Assembly: GCA_001792895.1 (NCBI GenBank)
Contig: MARA01000032.1
Span: 186,001-250,000, forward strand
DNA: 64,000 bases
DNA from: Lentinus brumalis
Taxonomy: Eukaryota > Basidiomycota > Agaricomycetes > Polyporales > Polyporaceae
Direction of reading: 5' to 3'
Made by a program: the position numbers and the translations under genes. This document shows positions 10,136 to 20,556 of this stretch, piece after piece (the stretch's first letter is position 1; each line of letters starts with the position of its first letter). The notes beneath the pieces are model-generated. The model was given only the letters and a program-made list of their open reading frames with translations, was not told the DNA's origin and ran no database searches.

Positions 10136-11605
10136 AAGGAGGAGAGTCAGAAGACAGAAGATGACTGGAGAGGTGGAGGAGACTTACGACGCAGACAACT
10201 TCTTCTTCTTCTTCTTCGGTCGCTCTTCCCACTCCGAACCAGAGTCTTCCGGAGCGTCCTCCTCGTCCTCGTCCTCCCCGTAGACGTTCTCGTTGTGCGA
10301 GTCTTCGCGGCGGCGAGTCCGGCTCGGTCCTGCGACTGGCGCAGCAGCGGTGCGGGTGCTGCGAGTCTCAGTCTGTTTTGCGACCCGGGACTTGGTCGGC
10401 GCCTTGCTCGTGCCTTGGTCCGTGGACGCTTCCCCAATTGCTTGTAAAGCTCCTCGGACTGAGGCTCGTGCTGGGTTTCGATGTGTCGCCATAGAGGGTC
10501 GTGCCGAGAGAAGACAAGACCGCACTCGGGCAGACGATAGGCGACTTGCGCCGCTCCCTGTGAGCGCTGCGGTGGTGTCGCACGAAGGTGTTCCACGCCT
10601 TGAAGTGGGTCGGAGGGTTCTTCTTGCTGCACTTATCATGACGACAAGGCGCGCCCTCCACCCAGTTGCCCCGAACAGCCCGTGCGTCGCCTTCATGTGA
10701 GCCTCCCAGGCCTCCTCGCTAGGGAATCCTTCCGTGCACTCGTCGATACCGCAGACGAAAGGGTCACAGTCCTTGGGCGAGGACGGTGAAGCGCGCGATG
10801 GGAGCTTCTTCTGCTCTGGCGCGTTGACGGCAGGTGCGGGTGGGGCGACACAGGCAGCCTTGCCTTTGCCTTTGCCTTTGAGAAACGGAGAGGCGCGTGA
10901 AGGGAGCTTCTTCTGCTCGGGCTCGTCGACGGGAGGTTTGGGTGAGGGTACACAGACAGCCTTGCTTTTGCCTTTGCCTTTGGGGCGTGCTGAGGGTCTG
11001 GCGATCGGAGGCGGCTTTGTGTCGCCCGGATGTTGGTCGGAGTGGGCGACGGAGCCGCGCTTTCTCCTCGGAGAAGGAGAAGGAGCATTCACAAGGTCGG
11101 CGAAGACCAGGTCGGAGGTGGTTTCGGCCTGATACGAGCGGTCGTTAGACTGTTGATCGTAGCAGTACATATAGCAGAGAACTCACCGGTGCCTGTATAG
11201 CACAGATGCCGTGCACACAATTACTCAGGACGAGGAGCGGCTCGTCCCTCGTCAACTTCGTCGCGGTGGTGCGCACCGGCTCGACACCTGTCGCGAAGAC
11301 TGCGATTGGTGGAGCCAGTGCAAGCGGCCCCACTACGACGTGTATTCCATCGAGATGCCTCTCGATGTGGCAGAATCCCCTTTCATTATGGCTCGAAATA
11401 CACTCGCAAGCAGCCGCAGGTCCACAACATCTCGCAGTCGTACTGCTCGATGTTGTCCACTCCAGATCCCTGCGCCGTTGTGCGAGGGGTAAATGGCAGA
11501 CGCTGAGACAGCTGCGCAGGAGGGGCGTAGACCCCCTCAACCGAGTCCGAGTCCGAGTCCGAGAAGTCAAACTCGCTCATCGGGGCCTCATGTGGCAGGA
11601 GAGGA
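10127..11605 (-). repeat. Inverted duplication, unit B (zinc-finger locus)
   Basis: Reverse-complement copy of 1-1325, sharing both exons, the intron (11186-11129) and 3' flank. It extends further 5' than unit A only because unit A is cut by the window edge. It differs by small indels and an internal ~102-bp repeat. Confidence 0.85.
10184..11580 (-). pseudogene. C2H2 zinc-finger protein, copy B (frameshifted)
   Basis: The start is clear: MSEFDFSDSDSDS at 11580. Exon 1 (11580-11187) and exon 2 (11128-10184) match copy A. Exon 1 carries one extra base after RVYFEP, producing TAA at 11388-11386. Exon 2 lacks one base at three homopolymer runs: near 10670 (G5 to G4), 10529 (C4 to C3) and 10413 (G3 to G2). 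After the third loss the frame matches copy A again to the acidic tail and lysine run, ending at TAA 10186-10184. The linker has two copies of a 34-residue module (KGKGKxKA..PEQKKLPSRASP) where copy A has one. It is either a decaying paralogue or an intact gene with assembly errors; only reads can tell. Confidence 0.65.
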
Positions 11606-12415
11606 TCTTGCTGGTTGCTCGCGGAGAGCGGGCGTAGAACGAAAGAGAGCTGGTTGCTGGGAGGAACCAAAGAGAGACATGGTGATCGAGACAGCGTCGG
11701 TCTCCGATCCGATGACGTGTCGACAGTCTTGCAAGACAAATCATGTGCTATGACGGATTCCTGTGGCTCAGGTCTCAGGCCTCTACAGCGAAGTCTGCAC
11801 AAACTGGAAGAGGAACGGGTTAAGACTCAGGACGTATGATCGTACAAAAGAGTCTCACCTTCCAAGTGCCACCGCGCGACATGTAGCCAGTCTCCGACCA
11901 GGAGATGGTAGGGTCGGGTAGACGTAGTGAATGTTGGACCGTAGGGCTCTGACTTCGAGGAAGGATGATCGCAGTGGACATGGGGGATCGAGCATGACCA
12001 CGGAAGGGAGGTCGTTGAACGTGAGTATGGCGATGGAGATGATGAACGACAGCGGCGACAACCTACGCATATATAGAGCCCCGGAGCACGAAGACCATTG
12101 AAGCGCGGTGACGGGTGAGTAGACATTGGAAGCAATCATGAAGAGGAGGAGGGTATCGTCGTCTTGCTTCTGCGGGACATTGGTCAATTCAAACTCTTAG
12201 TGCAGATATGAATGCCGATTGTTCCGCTCTTGCTTGAAGTGGCACATAGACTAGCCAAAGGGCTCCAATGAGTGATCGCGAGTGGCGAACGTCGAACCTC
12301 TTGAAGTGCGTGATAGCCGAAAGGTCGTCACATTTCACGCCGACCTTGACAATGATTCACGCAACGAGAGTCGTCTTCAACGAATTTATCCGGTGCATAG
12401 AACTATGCATCTAAT
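11606..12415. other. Intergenic, no gene recognised
   Basis: Upstream region of zinc-finger copy B and 3' region of the F-box gene. The open frames at 11855-12190 on the minus strand have no recognisable similarity and conflict with each other. Confidence 0.45.
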
Positions 12416-15029
12416 CTACAATCCGTAAGTGAAGTCAAGGAAGCATATTGATCCCACTCCAGTACCTGACACTTTGTCCTCAGCACAAAGCAACACAACA
12501 TCGGCAAAGTGGAACTCACCAGTCGTTTTCGGCTCCCTTCCGCCCATCCCATTTGCCGCCCGCTCCCTCTTTGCCACTGCATGCGCGAGCAGCCCCACAT
12601 CCCAAACGAGCCAAAGGACCGTACGCGTCATATGTATCCCATTGAACGCGACGCCCTGCTCACGCGCCCTGCCAACCTGGTCATGGTTCGAGAAGTCTCG
12701 GAGACGCATCGCTGACGCGCCGCGAAGCTGGGTCGGACTCTCTTTGGAACCTGCTTCCGGGAGGTCGACGCGGAAGGCGTGATAATTGGGATTGAGCGTG
12801 ATTATGTATACATCCTCCCATGCCTGTGGTCGAACATCAACCAAGGAGTATATTGCAAAGGTGAGGGCGCTTACCGTGCGGACTGCGAGCCGTCGCAGAT
12901 GCGCATCCCAAGAAATGTCGCGGATGGGTTCCTCAAGGAAGAGGTGCTCTGTGATATCCGAGAACATCATACCGCTCTCCACACGCGCGAAGTCCCATGC
13001 AAAGTACAATATACCAAAAGCGGTCGCCGCCACCACATGCCTCCCATCCGGGGAGAAACGGGCTGGCCACGAAATCAGCGACAGAACATCCAACATTGCA
13101 CGGAATTAGGGCACGGGGAAATAGGTCTCGAGGCCTACTTGACCGGTAAATTAACCCTGGCTGACCTCGTTCCCGAAATTCACCGGGGTAAAATACGGCT
13201 AATTAGCCGGGCGCTAATGATTTGAACGTCAGAGTCTTACGCCCGTAGAAGAACTTGCTGAGGACTCCAATAGCCTCCGAAACCATCCTGATATTATTGT
13301 GGCTTCAGGTGGAGTGGGTGGGGCACGAGAGAGGAACTTGTGCGAACGTGTAGCGGACAGCCATGTCTCAGACACCCGCTCACAACCTCACTCAACCCAG
13401 TGTCGCATACAGAGAGGGATTTTTGGACCATTTCAAAGCCTCCATGATAGGAGGCACCCGGAGGAGCTCTGCTAGCGTTATTAATCTGCTTCCAGGGCTC
13501 CTGCAGGCCCACCTGAGTCGTATTCATGGTGGTCTATTTGACCCAACTTTACCCCTCGAGTTTCGGCCCACCCTATTTGACCTGTACATTACACGTCATT
13601 TACCTGGGTAAATTAGCTGAGGTCAAATTCGGTCGCCTATTTCCCCGTGCCCTACACGGAATAGACATACCAGAGACATAACCCGTTCGCACTGCCGGGC
13701 CGTTCAGAGGTACGAGAGCATGCATATTCGCTTTCTGGGCGGCCTCGGATGGGGGTGTGACATGGAACCTCTCGAAGGCGTCGCGTCCTCTGAGCGTGGC
13801 AACGACCGGGCTCGAATCGGTGATGCTTGACCATGTCGTTCGGCTGCTACCCTCTGCGACGGGAGTGAGTAGACAGGCGTCCGTCTGTCGCGCAGCGGGA
13901 CTGTCCATCTCGCCCAAGACGAGCATGTCCGGAGGGCCAGTCTCCACCTCGTTACCCACAGCATGCAAATGGTCGCGCGTGCAGTGCTTAGGCAGCCTGA
14001 GCACAACCATAAACGTGTACATACATACGCATATATGCTCCTTGGAAATGTCGAGGTCCATGGGTATCCGATCGTTTGCAGGTGGGAGGGTAAATCGAGG
14101 CGGCATCCCCAGGAGACGCCCTTCGTCCAGCCTGACGTTCCATAGCGTCTCCCCAGAACTGATGTCGACGACAGTTACTTTGTTCGAGCCGGTGAAGCCA
14201 GTATAGGTAAGAAGAGGGAAGTTGATGCGGAAGAGGCGCACGGCACCTACGTCGCCGGCATCGATATATGCATGCGGGAGGAACTGTCCACGAGTGCTCC
14301 GCTTGCTCATGGGCGCAAGAGCAGCAGCCTGTAGCTGGAAATCACGTATGGCAGAGACAGAGGGGTGTTGCAGCGGTGTTGTGACGGGACGTCCGCGGCT
14401 GAAGACGATGGGTGCATCCGGCTCGACATCACTAGCACGTCGCCATATCTCCAAACCAGCATGCTTCGCCTTAACAACAAGAAAGCCCTCAGAGAAGTCG
14501 AATCTATGTGTTCCAACATACTCCTGGTTTTGGAGATGAGCGATACCTGCACATCGTGATTCGACGTCGTGGAATCCGCGAGGGAACGTACCTTGCTGAG
14601 AGCCCATAGCAGACGATTGTCCTCCAACGCACAGACGACAAGACCGCCGTGTCTCGACAGGCTGATCGCGGTCCTCTCCTGCTCGTCGATGACGAAGTTG
14701 AGCACGGTGTCCTCGCTTGGCTGATATCCTCCTTCCTGCACGTAGCCGTGACCGTCCCAGTTCTGTTCTAAAACGGTACGGCGCCGGCAGAGCTCCTTCC
14801 AGTCTCGGACCCCTTCTAAGCAGTTGCGTTCAAGGGCGACCGCGTCTTCCAAGGCAGTCTGTGGGCGAACAAATCGATGGTAGATAGCGGCTTGGTGATA
14901 GATACTGTCCTCGTGGGTATGAAAGAACTGGTCTACTGCACGAGCAGTCACTCTAGCTTGCGAGAGATCATGCAGAGAAAGATATGCGAACACATGAAGA
15001 GATACATCGGCAGGCAGGGAAAGCAACAT
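12416..15029 (-). CDS. F-box protein with MITE-carrying intron
   Basis: The ATG at 15029 begins MLLSLPADVSLHVFAYLSLH, a clear N-terminal F-box (L-P-x-D-V pattern), so the protein probably links Skp1-cullin ubiquitin ligase to a substrate. After residue ~160 (LLWALSK) an intron near 14591-14547 leads to a long C-terminal region (GFLVVKAKHAGLEIWRR, VTVVDISSGETLWNVRLDEG) resembling the beta-rich C-terminal part of basidiomycete F-box proteins. Intron 2 (13670-13063) has GTATGT and CAG ends and holds the MITE; without it the intron would be 52 bp. Exon 3 begins ARFSPDGRHVVAATAFG. Intron 3 (12874-12824) is 51 bp and frame-neutral. The stop is TAG at 12418-12416. The first intron's exact donor is uncertain (45 bp breaks the frame; 41 bp keeps it). 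Confidence 0.8.
13099..13106. repeat. Target-site duplication of MITE, left copy
   Basis: CACGGAAT, identical to 13655-13662 directly after the other end of the element. Both copies and the element lie inside the intron. Confidence 0.9.
13107..13654. mobile_element. Non-autonomous hAT-type MITE, 548 bp
   Basis: Perfect 19-bp terminal inverted repeats: TAGGGCACGGGGAAATAGG at 13107-13125 and its reverse complement at 13636-13654. They are flanked by an exact 8-bp direct repeat CACGGAAT (13099-13106 and 13655-13662). An 8-bp target-site duplication and TAGGG-type ends are hallmarks of the hAT superfamily. The interior has short AT-rich repeats (GGTAAATTA) and no transposase-like ORF, so mobility would need a transposase in trans. 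It sits inside an F-box gene intron. Confidence 0.92.
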
Positions 15030-15550
15030 GGTAGACTGTAGTCGGGGGACGAAGTCGGATCGGCTACAGTACATACTTCTGCTGAGTAAGGAAGTTTCTA
15101 TGCGTGGGAATCCGCGCGATCACGTGCCCAATTAGCCAGCGTTGAACGCGTCGCGGTTTGGGACGCGGCCTCGTCACCCGCGTCGACTGCGACCCACAAC
15201 CTCCTCTTCTTCTACTTGCTCCAGTCGCAACAGAATTTGGTGGCTCTTGTTATGACGAGAGCTGCGAACTGGATTCTGCGCGGGAGGGCGTGGACTACCC
15301 AAGACTTCCCAGCATCCGCGAGGAGTCAATTGATGATCGGCAAGTCTCCCACAACGCCTCTCGGACCAGCTCCGTCGACTCCGTGTACTTGGGGCTGATA
15401 TTTTGCCATGTACGAGTGTTTGAAAGTTTGCTAGTACTTATGGCACGGTCTCTGCAACGTTAATACTGGTGCTCATCGATAACTGGAGAGCTGTCCCGGG
15501 CGACATTGAAATGACCTAGAACGTCAGCCTCGGGTGTTGGGTAAGCAGCC

Positions 15551-15558
15551 TATATATT
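15551..15558 (+). promoter_or_regulatory. TATA box of kinase copy A
   Basis: CCTATATATTCAGC lies about 110 bp upstream of the ATG at 15664 and is conserved at the mirror position of the other arm. Confidence 0.6.
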
Positions 15559-15663
15559 CAGCTCGATCCAGAGGGAGGCTAACGTTCACTCTTGCTTTCG
15601 TTCCGCTATTATCCCTATCGTTGACCTCCCTTGCTTGACGCATTTCACTTGCTCGTTATCACC

Positions 15664-18468
15664 ATGCCCTTCACCACTTTCTTCACCTTCACCGAGAAGC
15701 TGTCGCTCAAACGGAGTGTCAAGGTTGCGCTCACCTTGGAGGACGTCCTCTCTATGCCTGAGCCTGTGCATGTCCAGATGCGCCTCAACAAGAACGGCGA
15801 GCTGGTACGTCTCTTCTTTTTTCCCTCGTCAGGAGCAACGCACCAACCATCACTGGAGGTCCCACACAAGGTCGAGCATGTCACGCTCGGAGACGTCAAG
15901 GCTTCCCCTACCCCTTCGAGCGTGACCACCCTTGTGGGATCGCCGATCCTCAAGGCACAGTCCTTCATGCCTAGGGCCAGGGAGGCCCAAGTGCTCCTCA
16001 AGACCGAGATTGCCGAGCTCAAGACCGCCGTGGTCAGCCACCCAGCTCAGCTCATCGGCGCGTTCCACGACACGACGTGCGACACTGAGGTCAAGCGCGA
16101 GCACATTGCCAGCCGCATCCGCGTCGTCCGTGCGCTCTGCTCAGGCAACTTTGGGCAAGTCTTCCTCGTCCAGGACACGAACACGAGGAAGACCCACGCC
16201 CTCAAGGTCATCTCGAAGGGACGGCTCGACGTCGAGCAGCACGCTCTCATCTTTGAGGAGCAAAACATCCTCCAGCGGCTGGCAGGGAACCCCGAGTTCC
16301 TCACCCTCCGCGCTAGCTTCGAGGACAGGAGCAACTTCTATCTCCTTACGGTCCGTGCCCAACCTGGCTTCAGATGCTCGGAGGCTGACAGGCTGCTTAG
16401 GAGTACTACGCAGGCGGGGATCTTTTCGAACAGATTGTTCAGAAGGGCCGGATCCCTGAGCCAGAGGCAAAGCCCATGGTGGCGCAGCTTGTACGTATAC
16501 TCCTCTTACATTCCGACGAAGCTTGTCCAACCGTCTCGTAGGTGCTCGCTTTCGAGAAGCTTCACAAGAAGCGCATCATCCACCGGGACATCAAGCCAGA
16601 GAACATCTTCTTTGACGACGCAGGTCGACCGGTCGTCGGGGACTATGGGCTCTGCCGTCAATTCGGACGCTCCCCGGAGGAGCAGCAGTGGAAGCAGCAG
16701 GAGCAGTGGGCGTACGGCGAGGCCGAAGACGAGGCCGCGCACGGCGTCGGGGCGGACGAAGCACGAGTCCTCGTCGGGACGCCCAAGTACCTCGCGCCCG
16801 AGGCATGGAAGGGCGAGGCGTACTCGTACGGGGTGGACGTGTGGGCCTTCGGGGTCACGCTCTACTACATGCTCGTCGGCAAGGTCTGTTCTCTGATCGA
16901 TGTCACGGTGCCTGATGTTTGCTCACTCGTTCCCTGCCAGCTTCCGTTCGGCCTCAGCCAGGTCAAAGGCGAGGACTCGGACGCGGTCGCCAAAGCAGTC
17001 CTGACCCAAGAGTTGGTGATCGACGATGGTGTCCTAAGCTCCGACGCAGAGGACTTCCTCCATACGGTGAGTTGCCATTCGTGCGATGTCTCGGGGAGGA
17101 GGCTGACTGGTGCTATTCCCAGATCCTGGTCAAGGACCCTCTGAGGCGTCCAACCTGGGAGCAGCTCAAGGAGCACCCGTGGTTCGACGCGTTGTACGTG
17201 TTCCCTCCTTCTTACTTCGTTGTCCTCGGTTTGACACCAAGCCCGCAGGGACTGGAGTGCGCTCAGCAGCGTTCAGCCACAAGACGACGATACGCCTTCC
17301 GAGGGATCCATCCCGGTTCGTATCGCGGCATCCCTGATCATTTTACTTTCGCTGACCCATCTGGCAGACGAGCCAATCTGGCGTCGCGGAATTCTTCACT
17401 GAGTTGTATTCCTCCGGCGACGAGCCCCACCCTTTCTTTGAGTGGTACGGGCCCGAGTTCCAGTCGCATATCCCCCAGTCGACGTCCGACATGTCACTCG
17501 CGACACTGCCGTCCTCGCCGTCGCTCAAGTGGCTCCCCGGGCCGCCGTCCACGGAGACTGCGACCTCGCTTCCTCCTCTGCAGCCCTCTCCTGAGTGCAG
17601 CACCTACAACTGCGATGGACCTCTTCTCGAGACCCATATCTCGCAGGCTTGCATCGTCGAGTACGAGTATGCCTCCGACTTTGACGGCACCACCGAGCAC
17701 GACTCCCACGGCACTGCCACGCACTACGACTCCTACGACGCGGACGACCACGAGGACAGCTGGTTGTCGGGTTCTGACGACGACAACGAGGTCCCTCTGC
17801 GTATCCTTGTCGCGCAGCAAAGCGAGCGGGCTCATTCGAGCATGCCCAGCTCGCCGGCCCTGACGTCTCTGGCGAGCACCACGAGCACTTCCACGGCATC
17901 CGTCTACACCTGCTACGGCGACGACGACGAGCCCGACTTCGACGTGATCACGACTTGGTCAAGCCCGCCCGATCCCTCGGCGGCGAACCAGTGGAGGTCG
18001 ACTTTCAGAGCATCAGGGGACGCAACCGCCTGTCTGGCGCGGGACGCACACTCCATTTTGGGGTGGCGCGCTTCCGAGGACAGCATCTGCATCTCCCCTG
18101 CGGACCCACTCGACTGCAAGGTCGACACGGTCCACAGCTTTGATACCCCTTCCCTTTCGACCTCTATCTCCGATGATCATGTCGATCTTGTCGCTCTTCA
18201 AGTTCTTCTCGCCTCATCCGGTGTCCGCACGCCTTCCGGCGGATCTCGCTCACGCAAGTCAAGGACACATCCGTCGTATGGATCTCAATCGTCGCAGTCC
18301 AGCCCGTCAAGCGTCGCCAGCTCGTCGCTCACCGTCATCGTCTATGCAGACGCCGCCCCGGTTCGTCGTGGGTGGCTGAAGAAGCTCAAGTCGTGGGAAT
18401 CACGGCTTGGTCCCAAGTGCTCGCTTCATTGGACTCGTGCTCGAGGAGGGTATGGTGGCGGAGGATAG
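15664..18468 (+). CDS. Ser/Thr protein kinase, copy A
   Basis: Multi-exon protein kinase with AGC-like features. The N-terminal ~150 residues (MPFTTFFTFTEKLSLKRS, LTLEDVLSMPEPVHVQM) precede the catalytic domain. Kinase motifs in order: glycine loop CSGNFGQVFLV, lysine HALKVISKG, catalytic loop IIHRDIKPENIFF, metal-binding GDYGLCRQFG (DYG in place of DFG), activation-segment end GTPKYLAPEAW, and DVWAFGVTLYYMLVG. An insert of about 40 residues rich in Gln and Glu lies between DYG and APE. The domain ends DPLRRPTWEQLKEHPWF. A ~350-residue Ser-rich acidic tail follows (SSGDEPHPFFEWYGPEF) to TAG at 18468. All key residues are present, so it should be active. Substrate unknown. The gene has an inverted twin at 38630-35825. 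Confidence 0.85.
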
Positions 18469-18659
18469 TCGGACTAGTGGTTCCTCTCGTCAACTCTCAG
18501 GGATTACGTTCGTCTCCCGACATCCAATCAGCGTGGGTCAGAACGACTTGACCCAGGACGCTGCGTCCTGCCGAGCCAGCGCGGGCCAGAATGACTTGAC
18601 CCGCTTGCGCGCTGCGCTCGTGCAAGGACGGTTGCGCCGTGTGCGCAACTAGGACTGTA

Positions 18660-18840
18660 TGTACTATTACTATTAGGCACCGCACCCCAGTGTATCAGTA
18701 TAATGGCTTCGTACCCTTACTGTACTACTATAATGGTTCCATACTATACTGTACCACTATAATGGCTCCGTACCCTTACTGTACCACTATAATGGCTCCT
18801 TACTCTATTAGTACTGTGTTACCATAATGGCTCCGACTTG
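18660..18840 (+). repeat. Minisatellite 3' of kinase copy A
   Basis: At least five imperfect tandem units of about 30 bp built around TACTGTACCACTATAATGG. Related units lie at the inner end of the other arm (35440-35640), but unit number and order differ. Confidence 0.75.
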
Positions 18841-18983
18841 CATTCATGACGATTGGGTTCTACGCGGACTTGCAGCCTGAGGCTCCGCCCTCGGCCGGTT
18901 CCTGCACGGCATCAGTCACGAACAAGGCCTTCTACTGCCTCAAGCCGAGGGCTGCCAGAGACATGCATCCCACCCTCACTCAT

Positions 18984-19018
18984 CGAACAGGCAGGCTATC
19001 AACGAACAGGCAGGCTAT
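18984..19018 (+). repeat. Short tandem direct repeat
   Basis: CGAACAGGCAGGCTAT occurs twice, at 18984-18999 and 19003-19018, just inside the left arm's inner end. There is no gene in 18845-19190. Confidence 0.6.
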
Positions 19019-19191
19019 TGAAGAACAGCGAGACCAAAGATTCAAATGGTGAATTCCATGCGAAGGACGAGAGAGGTCGTGTCGTTACACCCGTCGTAGC
19101 TGAGACCGATCAGAACCGGGGCTTCTGTACTTCATAGCTGTTCGGAAAACGTAGGGTGAGCGGCACACAAACGGGGACCGCAAATTTGTGC

Positions 19192-20556
19192 TCACAGCTC
19201 TTCGAGATACTGGATCTCATCTGGGGTCAGAGTCTTCCCAGAGGTGATGTTATCGTGAAGGCGCTCCACCTGGGTATGCCCGCCGGCTGATGAGTCTTCT
19301 TCGACAGACAGACCGTACGCGAAGAGCTCTCTCACCTTGTTCACCCCAACTATCGGGCTGGCGACCTTTACTGCGATCCAGGCAAGCGCGACTTGGCTCA
19401 TCGACCAGCCCTTCTTGTGCGCCACCTCCTCCACGCGTCGGAGGATCTGGATGTCCGACTCGCGCAGCTTCTTCTCGAAGGGCGAACCGACGAGGGCCTT
19501 CGCGCGATCGGTGAGGTCTGTGCCTGCCGCACGCGCAAGGTGGCCGGTGAGCAAGGGCGCGTATGGGATCACGCCGATGCCTTTGTAGTTGCAGTACGGG
19601 ATCATTTCTAGTTCCTGTCAGAGCCCGACGTCAACCGCCGCGCGGAGAGGGGAGGTAGAGTAAGTAGTTATAGACACGCACCTCGTTCCTGTAGAGCAAC
19701 GAGTATTCCACCTGCATGCTCACGAACGTCGTCCATCCGTGCAGCTCGGCGACGCGGTTCATCTCCGCGAACTGCCACGTCCGCATGTTCGATGCGCCGA
19801 TGTAGCGCACCTTGCCGCTCTCGACCAAGTCGTGGAGGGCCTTCATCGTCTCTTCGATCGGGATGACCGCGTCGAACATGTGGACCTGCAGGAGATCGAT
19901 GTATGAGGTGCCCAGGCGCTTCAAGGACGCCTCGACTTGGTTGAAGATCGCCGTGCGCGACAGTCCGCCTTGATTGATGTAGTCCCGAGTGGTAGCGAGA
20001 GACCAGTGCGCGAGACTCGTGTTGACGTTGGGATCTTCCGCAACTATGAAGAACACTTTGGTCGCGATTACCAGTTTCTCCCTCGGAATCGAGTACTGGA
20101 GATGGGCCCGGGGTGACTCAGCGTTCGAAGATGAGTGGACCGTATCATACTCACCTTCTCCATAAATAGCAGTATTATCCTCTCCGACTCCCCGTTGGAG
20201 TACATGTTGGCGGTGTCAATGGTATTTATGCCGGCGTCCCACGCCGCCTTGAGGATCGGAAGAGCCTTTCATTCGCCGTCAGTGGGTGACCTTCGGATGC
20301 TCTGCAAGCTGGCCGTACCTTCTCTTCAGGCAGCATCCAGGGCTAGACGAGGCAATCAACATGAGGGTCGGCTCACAGAATAAGGAGGCTGCTTACAGCC
20401 CAACGAGGATCGCCGAAAGCCATGCCTCCGAGCTACGGTCTCTGTCAATAACACATGATCCTAGCAGGCAGTATCGTGACGACTCACTATGGGGACGGAG
20501 ACGCGGAGACCAGACTTGCCGAGCTGTCGATATTCGACCTGAACTGCTTGAGACAT
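19192..20556 (-). CDS. Aldo/keto reductase
   Basis: NADPH-dependent reductase of the AKR fold. It starts [20 protein letters not shown] at 20556. Exon 1 is 20556-20488, followed by short exons [11 protein letters not shown] and WMLPEEK and then long ones. The catalytic tetrad is visible: Asp and Tyr in [12 protein letters not shown], Lys in LVIATKVFF, His in LLQVHMFD. Further family motifs are [12 protein letters not shown] and [15 protein letters not shown], and the C-terminal cofactor region is [10 protein letters not shown]. The stop is TGA at 19194-19192. Length and motifs fit the family (~340 residues). The substrate is not predictable. The next minus-strand gene makes aldehydes, so an aldehyde or ketone product of that enzyme is a reasonable but unproven substrate. 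Confidence 0.9.

Larger units (their letters stand above)
15480..18840 (+). repeat. Left arm of large inverted duplication (kinase locus)
   Basis: This ~3.35-kb stretch recurs in reverse orientation at 38815-35440. Homology begins near GAGAGCTGTCCCGGGCGA upstream of the kinase promoter, covers the whole gene and introns, and ends in the minisatellite. By eye the arms differ at scattered single bases and a few short indels; I could not compute identity. Confidence 0.9.

Noticed and set aside
16506..16860. Leucine- and arginine-rich ORFs antisense to the kinase
   Set aside because: They are shadows of the kinase exon and recur at the mirror position only because the arm is duplicated.
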